DNA of 64,000 nucleotides from an uncultured Oscillospiraceae bacterium (lineage in GTDB: Bacteria > Bacillota > Clostridia > Oscillospirales > Oscillospiraceae), in assembly GCA_910587255.1 (NCBI GenBank), contig CAJUKT010000039.1, positions 62,001-126,000 of the forward strand. Reading direction: 5' to 3'. The notes under the pieces are model-generated. The model searched no databases. It saw only the letters and a list, made by a program, of their open reading frames with translations, and was not told the origin of the DNA. A program made the translations under genes and the position numbers. Position 1 is the stretch's first letter; each line of letters opens with the position of its first letter. Below, one piece after another: positions 42,970 to 52,505 of this stretch.

Positions 42970-44304
42970 TCAGCCGCGCAGGTATTTATCGGGGTCCAGG
43001 GGGAAGAGGATGTTCACGTTGAACACCTGGCTTTTGGCGTGGAAGCTGATGGTGCCGCCGTATTTCTCCACAATGAGCGCCATGCTCTTCACGCCGAAGC
43101 CGTGGTAGCCCGTCTCCGCCTGGTTGGAGACGGGAAGGCCCCGCTCCATGCGCACCTCCCCGCCGTAGTAGTTGTGGGAATTGATGGACAAAAAAGCCCG
43201 TTCGGCCCGGACGCTGAAGCTGATCACCCGCTTGTCCGGCTCCAGGGCCGTCACGCTGCGGATGGCGTTGTCCAGCAGGTTGCCGAACAGGGAGTAGATG
43301 TCGCTGTCGGTCATGAAGTCCAGCTTTGCCCCGTCGGCAATACAGCTGATGGTGACGCCGTTTTTCTGGCAGTAGAGGTTTTTTTCCGCCAGAATGATGT
43401 CCAGGGCCTGACTGCCCGTTTTGACGATGGTGCCGTAGATGGAGATGACGCTCTCCATCTCCTCCAGTGCGGCGGGGTCGATGGCCGCCTGACGGCTGAT
43501 GGCCCGGATCTGGTGCTTCATGTCGTGGCACTTGACGTTGATCAGGTCGATGGTCTGCTTGGAGATCTCGTACTGCTTCTGCTCCTGCCGCCACATCTGA
43601 TAGACCACCTCCAGCTCCGCCTCCAGGGACTTTTGGAACAGCAGGGAGAACAGCACCACCAGCACCGACAGGCTGCACACCACGTTGGCCAGCGAGGCGG
43701 CCAGGTAGTATACCAGATCCAGGTTTTCATACTTGTGGTAGATGACTACGGCGTTGAGCACAATCTCCACCAGCACCGTCAGCGCCACCAGCACCAGCAG
43801 GGAGGGGCGCTGGATGTCCATATCCTCACCCTTTTTCATCCTGCGGGCAAAAAGCTGGTAGAGGGCCCAGTATACCAGGGCGTAAACCTCCAGAAAGATG
43901 GCGGCGGGGATGGGGTCGAACCGGGCGGGGGCGTTGGAGTACACCTGGGTGGAGCCGGAAAAGCCGGCGATGGTGAGGGCCATGTCGTAGCACACCGAGG
44001 CCAGGTGCTGCACGCTGTACCCCGCCACGGTGCAGAACACGCACCCCCGCCAGCCCGCGCCGAAGCAAAACCTGGCCGCCGGGATGGTGAGGGCAAAGAA
44101 GGCCAGGAACATCACCGAGATGTACAGCGCGTCATAGCTTAAAATGGGGAAGGCCAGCGCCGCCAGGAAGCAGCCGGCAGCTGCCGCCGCCGCGCGCAGG
44201 GGAAAGCGGCTGCGCACAGGCAGGCGGAGCAGGAACAGCCCCTGGGCGATGAGCAGGGCGGCCATGAACTGCATCTTGTAGACGGACAGGCTGGTGAGCG
44301 GCAT
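42970..44304 (-). CDS. GHKL-family sensor histidine kinase
   Basis: 444 residues with six or seven membrane helices in the first 225 residues, an H-box (KCHDMKHQIRAISRQ), an N-box (FGNLLDNAIRSV) and a GYHGFGVKSM glycine motif. Same architecture as the kinase at 12130-13476 but only partly similar in sequence. It acts with the LytTR regulator encoded one base upstream (TGATG overlap). The trio regulator-kinase-GH3 forms one operon, divergent from two further GH3 genes, so it probably senses a signal linked to beta-glucoside availability. Confidence 0.87.
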   Translation of the reverse strand: MPLTSLSVYKMQFMAALLIAQGLFLLRLPVRSRFPLRAAAAAAGCFLAALAFPILSYDALYISVMFLAFFALTIPAARFCFGAGWRGCVFCTVAGYSVQHLASVCYDMALTIAGFSGSTQVYSNAPARFDPIPAAIFLEVYALVYWALYQLFARRMKKGEDMDIQRPSLLVLVALTVLVEIVLNAVVIYHKYENLDLVYYLAASLANVVCSLSVLVVLFSLLFQKSLEAELEVVYQMWRQEQKQYEISKQTIDLINVKCHDMKHQIRAISRQAAIDPAALEEMESVISIYGTIVKTGSQALDIILAEKNLYCQKNGVTISCIADGAKLDFMTDSDIYSLFGNLLDNAIRSVTALEPDKRVISFSVRAERAFLSINSHNYYGGEVRMERGLPVSNQAETGYHGFGVKSMALIVEKYGGTISFHAKSQVFNVNILFPLDPDKYLRG

Positions 44305-45017
44305 CAGGTGATCCCCCCTCCCAAGTAGTCGTTGAGGGCTTGGGCGAAGGCCCTGCGCCGGGGGCGGCTGATTTGCAGGGATTCCCCGCCCACCAGGACG
44401 GTATAGCCCTGGATGGCCTGGACGTAGTTCAGGTTGACCAGGTAACAGCTGTTGCACCGGGCGAACATGGCCGGGTCCAGGGCCGCCTCCACCTCCTTCA
44501 GGTTTCCGTAGGCGCTCACCTCGCCGCCGGTGGTGTGGTAGACCATCCGGTGGCCTGAAATCTCAATATACTTGATCTGGGACGCGGACAGGCGGATCAT
44601 GTGGTCGGACTGGGTGACCAGCACCTCCTCCTCCCGGCGGGCGGCCAGCTTGCTGAGCAGGCGGTGGATTTTCAGCACAAAGTTGGCGTAGGACACCGGC
44701 TTCACCACGAAATCAAAGGCGTCCACCTCGTAGCCCTTCACGGCGAACTGGGCCATGTTGGTCACGAAGATGAGGGACACCGACTGATCCACCCGGCGCA
44801 GCAGGGCGGCGGCGTCCATGCCGCTGGTCTTGGGAAGGCAGATATCCATGAGCACCAGGTCGTACACCGGGCGGTAGCGGTTTAAAAACGCCTCGGCGCT
44901 GAGAAAGTGGGTGACGGTGAAGGTGGTGCCGTATTCCTGTGTATAGCGGGCAAAATAGGAGCGCAGGGTCTCGGCCTCCTCCACCTCATCCTCCACGATG
45001 GCGATATTTCGGTTCAA
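44304..45017 (-). CDS. LytTR-family response regulator, complete
   Basis: 237 residues: receiver domain with IVEDEVEEAE at the start, phosphoacceptor Asp in LVLMDICLPKTSG (near residue 57), Lys in FVVKPVSY (near 107), and a full LytTR domain (about 130-232) ending FARCNSCYLVNLNYVQAI and GGESLQISRPRRRAFAQAL. It likely activates the divergent GH3 operon and its own operon. The in-frame start is TTG at 45017; no ATG is in frame before the upstream promoter, and GGGA lies just before it, so the start is uncertain by a few codons. Confidence 0.85.
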   Translation of the reverse strand: MNRNIAIVEDEVEEAETLRSYFARYTQEYGTTFTVTHFLSAEAFLNRYRPVYDLVLMDICLPKTSGMDAAALLRRVDQSVSLIFVTNMAQFAVKGYEVDAFDFVVKPVSYANFVLKIHRLLSKLAARREEEVLVTQSDHMIRLSASQIKYIEISGHRMVYHTTGGEVSAYGNLKEVEAALDPAMFARCNSCYLVNLNYVQAIQGYTVLVGGESLQISRPRRRAFAQALNDYLGGGIT

Positions 45018-45071
45018 GTCCCATCACGTCCTTCCCTGGGGGCTGTAACACCCCTATTTTAGTTACTTGGT

Positions 45072-45100
45072 ATTATAAACGAAAAACCTGCCTATGTCAC
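45072..45100 (-). promoter_or_regulatory. Promoter of the LytTR-GHKL-GH3 operon
   Basis: Minus strand GTGACA (45095-45100), 17 bases, TATAAT (45072-45077), about 50 bases before the TTG start. Confidence 0.7.
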
Positions 45101-45171
45101 CAAAAACTATGTTCAATTTATGTACGCAAAATGACAGGATACGTGATATTGTGGAAATGGAAAGCGGGGAA

Positions 45172-45180
45172 TGCTATCAT
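45172..45180 (+). promoter_or_regulatory. Candidate extended -10 promoter of the GH3 pair
   Basis: TGCTATCAT is an extended -10 element. The -35 region (TGGAAA at 45152) is poor, as expected for a promoter that needs an activator. A CCCCC-GAA-GGGGG hairpin follows in the leader near 45191-45203. Confidence 0.4.
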
Positions 45181-45232
45181 GGGGCCAGAACCCCCGAAGG
45201 GGGGAAATCATGATGAGGAAGGAGCAAATACC

Positions 45233-47731
45233 ATGAAGAAGTGGAAGAAATCCCTTGCGGCGCTGCTCAGCGCGGCGATGCTGCTGGGGCTGCTGGCCGC
45301 CTGCGACAGCGGCGAGAAGCCCTCCGGCGCGTCCGGCGCCCCCGATGCCACCCCCACCCCGGCTGCGGCGGACGGGGAGTATCCCATCACCCCCGAGGAG
45401 CTGGGCTCCGGCGAGGCGAAGTGGAGCGAGGAAAAGACCGCCGACGGCTGGATGAAGGTGACCAACCAGGGCGGCGCGACCCTGGGCTACTCCCCGGACA
45501 GCGGCGTGAAGCTGATCCAGGTGGACGGCCTGGCGTTCAAGGACCTGAACCGCAACGGCAAGCTGGACCTGTATGAGGACTGGCGGCAGGGAGACAACGA
45601 GCGGGCGGCGGATTTGGCGGGCATGATGAGCGCGGAGGAGATCGCACCCATGCTCACGCAAGGCGGGTGGAGCTCCTTCGGTTCGACCATTGAGGGCTCC
45701 GATCTGGAATATGTCCAAGGCGGCGGCCGCGCTGGGACAACCCGCTCTGCTGCGATGCCAGGCAACACCAGCACCGCCGCGGCCTGGGTGAATGCGCTTC
45801 AGGCTCTGTGCGAGGAGACCGGAGGCTATGGTGTGCCAGCTACCATCAGCACCGACCCCACCACGATTTCCGGCATTGTGGGGCAGAATGCCTTGGCGGC
45901 CACCTTTGACACCGACCTGGTGCATGAGATGGCCGTTCGTGCCTCACAGCAGTACCGTTCTGTGGGCGTGACCATGCTGCTGGGCCCCCAGATAGACCTG
46001 GCATCCAATACCATCTGGTTCCGCACCAGCGGTACCTACAGCGAGGATCCCGCGCTGAACCGGGATCTGGCTGCCGCTTATATTGATGGAATGCAGTCCA
46101 CCTATGACGAGAGCGGCAATGACCTGGGCTGGGGCGATGACAGCGTTGTCACCATCGTGAAGCACTTTGTAGCCACCGGCGCCTCTGAGGGCGGCCGCGA
46201 TGACCACTCCCAGCTCGGCAAATATATGATCTTCCCGGGGAACAATCTGGAAGCGCACATGATCCCCTTCTTTGACGGTGCGTTCAACCTGTCTGGCAAG
46301 ACCAGGAGTGCCAGCGGCCTCATGCCCAGCTATGGCATTTTATATGATGAGGATGAAGCCTATGGCGAATTCGTGGGCAACGCTTTTAATGGCTTCACTC
46401 TGAATCTTTTGCGAAATAACAATTTTGACGGTTTCATTGTCACTGATTGGGGCATTACCGGCGACGGCCGTTCCTTTGGTGTGGATGACATGACTGTGGC
46501 GGAGCGGTTTGCCGCCCTGTTCAAGGTGGGCAATGACCAGATCGGCGGGACGACCGATCTCGCCAACGCTGTGGAGGGTGCCAAGCTGCTGCTCCAGGAC
46601 ATGGGCGAGGAGGAGGGCACGGCTCACCTGCGGGAAGCTGCCCGTCGCTTCTTCACCATCCAGATGCAGGTCAACCTGTTTGACAACCCCTATATCACTA
46701 AGGAACACGCGGTGGCCACTGCCTACACCGATGATTCCTATGCGTTTGGCTGCCAGACCCAGGAAGCGTCCATCGTCATGCTGAAGAACGTGGACAACAC
46801 CATTAAGGCCGCTGAGGATGGCGAAAAGCCCACGGTCTATATTCCCTATGTCTACCAGAAGAGCGGCAGCAAGCGGTTGGGCTATACGTTCAGCTGTAAA
46901 CCCTCTTTGGATTTAGAGCTGGCGGCTCAATACTACAACGTGGTGACCGACACCCTTGGCGACCCCACCGGGACGGACAAGGACGGCAACCCGGTTCATG
47001 TGGCGGCGGACATCATTCGCGCCGACGCAGCCGATATTGCCGCCTGCGACTATGCTATCGTGAGTATGCGCGCACCCTTCGTCCAGTCCACCTTTGACGA
47101 GGAGAGCGGAAAGTGGCTTCCTGCCTCCCTGCAATATGAACAGTACACCGCCGATAATGCCTCCGTCAAGCGAGAAACCGTGGCGGGCGATAAGGTGCAG
47201 CAGGAGATCGACACTGGGGATTACGGCAAGGTGATGCAGGAGGTCAAGGAAAACCGCTCCTATTATGGCAATACCGCCGCTGTGGCTGACTCCTACAGTG
47301 ACTATGAGACGCTTCAGTATGTGGATAGCGTGGTCTCCGACGACTGCAAAGTGATTGTGGTTATGAATACCTTGATTCCCCTGGTCTGGTCCGAGGTGGA
47401 GCCTATGGCCGATGCCATCCTGCTGTGGTTCAACGGGTATGAGGGTGCCGTGTTTGATCCAGACTGGTTCCAGCCAGAGGCCCTGATGAACATAATCACA
47501 GGGCAGGTGGAGCCCAGTGCCCTGCTCCCTTATCAGATGCCCAAGGACATGGCCGCCGCCGAGGCCCAATTGGAGGACGTCCCCCGGGACATGGAGTGCC
47601 ACGTCGACGCCGCCGGCAACACCTACGACTTTGGCTTCGGCATGAACTGGTCGGGGGTCATCCAGGACGAGCGCACCGCGAAATACTGCGTGCCCGCCCT
47701 TACCACCCCTGAGACCGTTTCCATCGACTAA
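45233..47731 (+). CDS. GH3 glycosidase lipoprotein, canonical domain order
   Basis: 832 residues: lipobox signal (GLLAAC), a Ser/Ala/Pro-rich linker, an N-terminal accessory segment, the barrel domain (about 120-470) with KHF near residue 306 and nucleophile Asp405 in FIVTDWG, and the alpha/beta domain (about 520-760), ending VPRDMECHVD and NWSGVI. It should cleave beta-glucosidic linkages outside the cell. It is the full-length relative of the damaged gene at 9051-11519. Third-codon-position GC looks lower between about 45,700 and 47,500 than at either end, suggesting the gene is a mosaic. AAGGAG is eight bases before the ATG at 45233. Confidence 0.88.
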   Translation: MKKWKKSLAALLSAAMLLGLLAACDSGEKPSGASGAPDATPTPAAADGEYPITPEELGSGEAKWSEEKTADGWMKVTNQGGATLGYSPDSGVKLIQVDGLAFKDLNRNGKLDLYEDWRQGDNERAADLAGMMSAEEIAPMLTQGGWSSFGSTIEGSDLEYVQGGGRAGTTRSAAMPGNTSTAAAWVNALQALCEETGGYGVPATISTDPTTISGIVGQNALAATFDTDLVHEMAVRASQQYRSVGVTMLLGPQIDLASNTIWFRTSGTYSEDPALNRDLAAAYIDGMQSTYDESGNDLGWGDDSVVTIVKHFVATGASEGGRDDHSQLGKYMIFPGNNLEAHMIPFFDGAFNLSGKTRSASGLMPSYGILYDEDEAYGEFVGNAFNGFTLNLLRNNNFDGFIVTDWGITGDGRSFGVDDMTVAERFAALFKVGNDQIGGTTDLANAVEGAKLLLQDMGEEEGTAHLREAARRFFTIQMQVNLFDNPYITKEHAVATAYTDDSYAFGCQTQEASIVMLKNVDNTIKAAEDGEKPTVYIPYVYQKSGSKRLGYTFSCKPSLDLELAAQYYNVVTDTLGDPTGTDKDGNPVHVAADIIRADAADIAACDYAIVSMRAPFVQSTFDEESGKWLPASLQYEQYTADNASVKRETVAGDKVQQEIDTGDYGKVMQEVKENRSYYGNTAAVADSYSDYETLQYVDSVVSDDCKVIVVMNTLIPLVWSEVEPMADAILLWFNGYEGAVFDPDWFQPEALMNIITGQVEPSALLPYQMPKDMAAAEAQLEDVPRDMECHVDAAGNTYDFGFGMNWSGVIQDERTAKYCVPALTTPETVSID

Positions 47732-47741
47732 ACACCCCGGA

Positions 47742-47776
47742 CAGCAGGGGGCGGCGCTCCCGCCCCCTGCTGCTTT
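47742..47776 (+). terminator. Intrinsic terminator between the two GH3 genes
   Basis: Perfect 13-bp stem (47742-47754 with 47760-47772) followed by CTTTTATT. The next GH3 gene starts only 35 bases further on, so partial read-through would set the ratio of the two enzymes. Confidence 0.8.
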
Positions 47777-47807
47777 TATTCCCATTTTAACCCAAGGAGG
47801 TAATGTT

Positions 47808-50738
47808 ATGCCGGACAAGGGCCCGAAAAAGAAAATAAGCAACAAGAAATTCCTTGCCCTCTGGATTCCTGCGCTGTGTGTGGTGCTGGCGCTGGCGGTG
47901 GCGGTGAATGTGCTCACCCAGGTGTTCCGCCCCTATGTGGATCTGTACCTGGGGGGCGGCGAGATGGTCATCACCAAAACCGAGGGCAGCGAGGATTGGG
48001 AGAGCGAATACTACACCCTGGACTACAAGGACAAGAAGGAGACCGCGGCGGCGGCCGACGCCCTGGTGGAGGAGATCGAGGGCGAGGGCATTGTGCTGCT
48101 GAAAAACAACGGGGCGCTGCCCCTGGCCGCCCCGGCCAATGTGACGCTGCTGGGCCGGGACGCGGCTGACCCGGTGTACGGCGGCTCCGGCTCCGGCTCG
48201 GTGGACCCGGATAAGGCGGTGGACCTGCGCGCCGGGCTGGAGCGGGCCGGGTTTGAGGTCAACGCCGCGGCTTACGGCGTACTGGCGGACTACGCCTCAT
48301 TCAAGGAGGAGCTGACCGCCCTGGGGTCCCAGCGGGTGTACGACCACCCCAGGGGGGTCATCACCATGGACAAGGGGAACTCCACCTATTACATCGGCGA
48401 GATGCCCGTGGAGGGCTATGACGGCGTAATCTCCAGCTTCTCCGCCTACGGGGACGCGGCCATTGTGGCCATCGGCCGGGTAGGGGGCGAGGGAGGCGAC
48501 CTCACCCAGGACATGGAGGGCTGGGACGACAACTACGCCCCCGGCCAGCACCAGCTGGAGCTGAACCAGGATGAGAAGGACGCCATCGCCCTGGCCAAGG
48601 AGTACTTCGATACGGTGATCGTCCTCATCAACGCCTCCACCACCATGGAGCTGGGTGAGCTGGAGGAGGACGAGGGCGTGGACGCCATTGTGTGGATCGG
48701 CTCCCCGGGGCAGACCGGCTTTTACGCCGTGGGGGATGTGCTGTCCGGCGCGGTGAACCCGTCGGGGCGCACCGCCGGGCTGTGGGCCGCCGACTTCACC
48801 CGCGACCCCACCTTTGTGAACTTCGGGAACTTCCAGTACTCCAACATCAGCGCCGCCAACGCCATTGGCAGCGGCTATTTCGTGCAGTACGAGGAAGGGA
48901 TTTATGTGGGCTACCGCTACTACGAGACGGCGGCGGCAGAGGGCTTTATCAACTACGATGAGGCGGTGGTGTACCCCTTCGGCTACGGGCTGAGCTACAC
49001 CGGCTTCAGCTGGGCGGTGGCCGGACAGGAGCTGGGGGGGACGGACGGGATCATCTCGGTGGACGTGACGGTCACCAACACCGGCTCGGCGGCGGGCAAG
49101 GACGTGGTGGAGCTGTACTATTCCCCGCCTTACACCCCCGGCGGCATCGAGAAGCCCAGCGTGGTGCTGGGGGCCTTCGCCAAGACCGGGCTGCTCCAGC
49201 CCGGGCAGAGCGAGACTGTCACCCTTACCCTGGACGTGGAGGACATGGCCTCCTACGACTACAAAAACGAGCGGGCCTACGTGCTGGAGGCGGGGGAGTA
49301 CACCCTCACCCTCCAGACCGACTCCCACCATGTAAAAGAGGGCTGCGGGCCCATCGCCTACAGCGTGGGCAGAACGGTGGTATACGCCGGGGAGGATCAC
49401 CGAACCGGCGACGCGGCCCCCGTCACCAATCAATTTGACAGCCTCTCCGCCCGGTTTGCCGATTCCCCCGCCGAGGGCTTCGCCCTGAACATGAGCCGCG
49501 CGAACTTCGGGGGGACCTTCCCCACCGCCCCCACCGCCGCCGACATGACGGCGGGAGAGGATGTGATCGCGGGCTTCCAGGCCTACGACCCCAAGGCCCA
49601 CGCGGACCCGGCGGCGGAAAAGCCTGTTGTGGGCGCGAAAAACGGGCTGAACCTCATCGACCTGCGGGGCCTGCCCTACGACGACCCCTCCTGGGAGCTG
49701 ATGCTGGACCAGCTCAGCGCCAAGGACATGGAAAAGCTGGTGCTCAACGGAATGTACGCCACCGTGGCCCTGTCCAGCGTGGGCAAGCCCGCCACGGTGG
49801 ACTTCGACGGCCCCGCCGGCATCAACTCCTACATGACCAGCCTGAGCTGCACCGCCTATCCCTCTGAGGTGGTCATCGCCTCCACCTTCAACGTGGAGCT
49901 GGTGCGCCGCATGGGGGAGATGGTGGGCAATGAGTCCATCGCCAACCAGGTCAACGGCTGGTACGCCCCGGCCATGAATCTCCACCGCTCCCCCTTCGGC
50001 GGGCGCAATTTCGAGTATTACTCGGAGGACCCCCTGCTGTCGGGGGCCATGGGGGCGGCCTGCGTGTCCGGCGCGGCCTCCAAGGGGCTGTACTGCACGG
50101 TGAAGCACTTCGCCGTCAACGACCAGGAGACCAACCGGGTCAACGGCGGGGGCATCAGCGTCTGGGTCAATGAGCAGGCCCTGCGGGAGCTGTACCTCAA
50201 GCCCTTTGAGTACACGGTGAAAAACGCCTCCGCCTGCGTCAAGTACATCGCCGACAGCGAGGGGACCATGTCCGAGAAGGAGATGCCCGCCTGCACCGCC
50301 ATGATGAGCTCCTATAACCGCCTGGGCGCTGTCTGGGCGGGGGGCTCCGAGGCCCTGATGCGGAATGTCCTCCGGGACGAATGGGGCTTCCGGGGGATGG
50401 TCATCACCGACTTCGACCTGTACGAGTTCATGTATCCCGACCAGGCCGTGGCCGCGGGGTCCGACCTGATTTTGTCCACCGACGCCATGAAGAGCCTGGA
50501 GGATACCAAGAGCGCCGCGGCGATGCAAAACCTGCGCCAGGCGTGCCACAACATCCTCTACACCGTGGCCCACTCCCACGCCATGAACGGCATTGTACCC
50601 GGCACCATCATCTCCTACACCGCCGCCCCCTGGGAGGGCTGGCTGGCCGCAGCCAACGCCGCAGTGGGGGCGCTGCTGGCGGCAGGAGCCGTCTGGGTGG
50701 CCGTCCGGGTGGTGAAAAACAGGCCAAAGAAGGTTTAG
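47808..50738 (+). CDS. Membrane-anchored GH3 beta-glucosidase-like protein, reversed domain order
   Basis: 976 residues: N-terminal basic tail and membrane helix (about 16-38), alpha/beta domain (about 85-350, EGIVLLKNNGALPL), fibronectin-like domain (about 410-520, VTVTNTGSAAGKDVVELYYSPPY), barrel domain (about 610-900) with KHFAVNDQETNR, NFEYYSEDP and nucleophile Asp868 in VITDFDLYE, and a C-terminal helix (about 945-968). It is the close paralogue of the protein at 5827-8892 and pairs with the lipoprotein GH3 encoded just upstream. AAGGAGG precedes the ATG. A family 1 repeat begins on the last base of its stop codon. Confidence 0.87.
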   Translation: MPDKGPKKKISNKKFLALWIPALCVVLALAVAVNVLTQVFRPYVDLYLGGGEMVITKTEGSEDWESEYYTLDYKDKKETAAAADALVEEIEGEGIVLLKNNGALPLAAPANVTLLGRDAADPVYGGSGSGSVDPDKAVDLRAGLERAGFEVNAAAYGVLADYASFKEELTALGSQRVYDHPRGVITMDKGNSTYYIGEMPVEGYDGVISSFSAYGDAAIVAIGRVGGEGGDLTQDMEGWDDNYAPGQHQLELNQDEKDAIALAKEYFDTVIVLINASTTMELGELEEDEGVDAIVWIGSPGQTGFYAVGDVLSGAVNPSGRTAGLWAADFTRDPTFVNFGNFQYSNISAANAIGSGYFVQYEEGIYVGYRYYETAAAEGFINYDEAVVYPFGYGLSYTGFSWAVAGQELGGTDGIISVDVTVTNTGSAAGKDVVELYYSPPYTPGGIEKPSVVLGAFAKTGLLQPGQSETVTLTLDVEDMASYDYKNERAYVLEAGEYTLTLQTDSHHVKEGCGPIAYSVGRTVVYAGEDHRTGDAAPVTNQFDSLSARFADSPAEGFALNMSRANFGGTFPTAPTAADMTAGEDVIAGFQAYDPKAHADPAAEKPVVGAKNGLNLIDLRGLPYDDPSWELMLDQLSAKDMEKLVLNGMYATVALSSVGKPATVDFDGPAGINSYMTSLSCTAYPSEVVIASTFNVELVRRMGEMVGNESIANQVNGWYAPAMNLHRSPFGGRNFEYYSEDPLLSGAMGAACVSGAASKGLYCTVKHFAVNDQETNRVNGGGISVWVNEQALRELYLKPFEYTVKNASACVKYIADSEGTMSEKEMPACTAMMSSYNRLGAVWAGGSEALMRNVLRDEWGFRGMVITDFDLYEFMYPDQAVAAGSDLILSTDAMKSLEDTKSAAAMQNLRQACHNILYTVAHSHAMNGIVPGTIISYTAAPWEGWLAAANAAVGALLAAGAVWVAVRVVKNRPKKV

Positions 50739-50884
50739 GCGCTGTTTGAACATTAAGGGTGCGCCCGGCGGCGAGGGATTTTTCGCCGGACGAGGCGGTT
50801 TGACGCAGAAATAGGTTATGTATTTCAAGTCAACGACATATGGCGGAAAAAGACCCATCGTTTGGGCATGTTGGCAAATTTTAA
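50738..50884 (+). repeat. Dispersed intergenic repeat, family 1, copy C
   Basis: 147 bp matching copy A (5602-5752, inverted in the window but the same orientation relative to its GH3 gene). It begins at the final base of the GH3 stop codon and ends just before a terminator hairpin. Confidence 0.75.
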
Positions 50885-50890
50885 ATTAAG

Positions 50891-50925
50891 AAGCGTCCCC
50901 CGCCCGTTTCGGGCGGGGGACGCTT
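50891..50925. terminator. Bidirectional terminator between GH3 and FGGY kinase genes
   Basis: Perfect 16-bp stem (50891-50906 with 50910-50925), three-base loop, TTG after the plus-strand arm and AT-rich DNA after the minus-strand arm; the flanking genes converge. Confidence 0.8.
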
Positions 50926-50945
50926 TTGTCCTTGTCCGGCGGCGC

Positions 50946-52463
50946 TCACCGCGCCAGCTGCCGCAGGCGCGAGTGCCAGATGGGAAGCTGCCGCCGGTAC
51001 TGCTCCACATGGGAGGGGATGGGGTGGACGGACGCCCCCTCCCGTCCCGCCATATGGGAGGCCGCGTCCGAAATGTCCCGAAACAGGCCCGCGCCGATGC
51101 CGGCGATCATGGCCGCGCCCTTGGCCCCCGCCATATCCGGGTCCACATCTGAGCGAACGATATCCATCTGGTATAGATCGGCCAGCATCTGCATGAACAC
51201 ATCCGCCTTTGTGACGCCGCCCGCCACGAACAGCCGCTGAATGGCGGTGCCGGTGGAGGTCTCCACCTCCCGCAGCGCGCCCAGCATCTCAAAGGCCATC
51301 CCTTCCAGCACGGCGCGCACCATGTCGGGCATGGCGGTGTGGGTGCCGATTCCCAGGAAGGCCGCCTGTCCGCCGATGATGTCGGGATAGTAATACAGCC
51401 CGTTGGCGCCGATGGGGGAGGAGCCGGCGGCACGGTTCATGGCCGCGTAGAGCTCCGGGGAACCGCCGCGGCCGCCGTCCAGGCCGGCGCAGACGTTTCG
51501 GCTGAGCCAGGCGTAGGAGGCGCCGCACCCGTTGACGCTGGAGCTGATCTGCCAGTCGTCCCGAAAGCCGCCGCCGGTGGCGTGGAGGGAATATTTGGAA
51601 TTTGGCAGGGGGCGGAACCGCGCCGCGTCGGTGATGCGCATGCCGGTGGAGCCGAAGGTGCCGTAATTGGCGATGGCGCAGCCCTCGCCGATGGCGCCAT
51701 GGGCCAGCACATGGGGGATCATGTCGTTGGTGCCCAGGAAGAGGGGCGTCCCGGCGGGGACGCCGGTGGCATCCGCCGCCTGCGCGGATACCCGCCCGCA
51801 GCACTCGTCCGCGTAGCGGAGGGGGAGGAAGTCGTCCTGCCGGAGGTCCACGGCATCGCAGATTCGCTCCACATATTTTCGGGCGATTGGGTCATAGTTA
51901 AAATGCATGCTTCCCCGGCACTCTGTCTCCCACATGCTGCCGGAGCCCAGCACGCGCAGGAACAGGGCGTGCTCGCTCACCGCCCAGCGGGTGATTTTGC
52001 CGCATATGCCGGGGAAGCGGTCGCGCAGATACAGGATATTGCTGAGCATCCAGGGGACCGGCGTGGTCACGGCGGCGGTGTACTCCTCCACAGAGATGCC
52101 GGCCGCCTCCAGGGCTTTGGAGGCGTAGAAGAAATCCGCGCGGCGGCAGTCGCCGGGGAAAATGATGCCCAGGGGCATGGAGCCGTCCTGGGCATACCCG
52201 ATCAGCGGCCCCCCCGCGATGCTGAAGCTGACGCCGGCGATGGCGCGGCGGGCGTCCGGGCCGGGCAGGCCGTCCACCGCGGTCTTGACGGCTTGAAGGA
52301 TGCGGGCGGTGAGCTCCTCCGGGCGGCACACAGACTGGCCCGGCTGGGGCTCATGAATGGGTACGTCGATGTTTGCGCCGCTGACTAACCTTCCCTGGGT
52401 GTCGAAGCAGCCGGCGCGCACGCCGCTGTGCCCGCGGTCAATGCCGATTAAGTATTTGGTCAT
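50946..52463 (-). CDS. FGGY-family carbohydrate kinase
   Basis: 505 residues. N-terminal LIGIDRGHSGVRAGCFD phosphate motif, a second-domain FVAGGVTKADVFMQMLADLYQMDI segment (near 395-420) and GAKGAAMIAGIGAGLF near the C terminus are typical of FGGY kinases related to erythritol, xylulose or gluconate kinases. The sugar cannot be read from sequence. It is divergent from the ABC transporter/dehydrogenase operon and probably phosphorylates a sugar or polyol brought in or released by that operon. The ATG at 52463 is taken with AAGGA 12 bases upstream; a GTG at 52472 is possible. Confidence 0.85.
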   Translation of the reverse strand: MTKYLIGIDRGHSGVRAGCFDTQGRLVSGANIDVPIHEPQPGQSVCRPEELTARILQAVKTAVDGLPGPDARRAIAGVSFSIAGGPLIGYAQDGSMPLGIIFPGDCRRADFFYASKALEAAGISVEEYTAAVTTPVPWMLSNILYLRDRFPGICGKITRWAVSEHALFLRVLGSGSMWETECRGSMHFNYDPIARKYVERICDAVDLRQDDFLPLRYADECCGRVSAQAADATGVPAGTPLFLGTNDMIPHVLAHGAIGEGCAIANYGTFGSTGMRITDAARFRPLPNSKYSLHATGGGFRDDWQISSSVNGCGASYAWLSRNVCAGLDGGRGGSPELYAAMNRAAGSSPIGANGLYYYPDIIGGQAAFLGIGTHTAMPDMVRAVLEGMAFEMLGALREVETSTGTAIQRLFVAGGVTKADVFMQMLADLYQMDIVRSDVDPDMAGAKGAAMIAGIGAGLFRDISDAASHMAGREGASVHPIPSHVEQYRRQLPIWHSRLRQLAR

Positions 52464-52505
52464 TTTCGCCACAAATCCTTTCGCATTTTAATAGAATGTG
52501 CACAA

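Noticed and set aside
45092..45130. CTATGT-like repeats upstream of the intact LytTR operon as its operator
   Set aside because: Spacings of 15 and 11 bp do not match LytTR geometry, similarity is short, and the DNA overlaps the -35 element; not strong enough to call.
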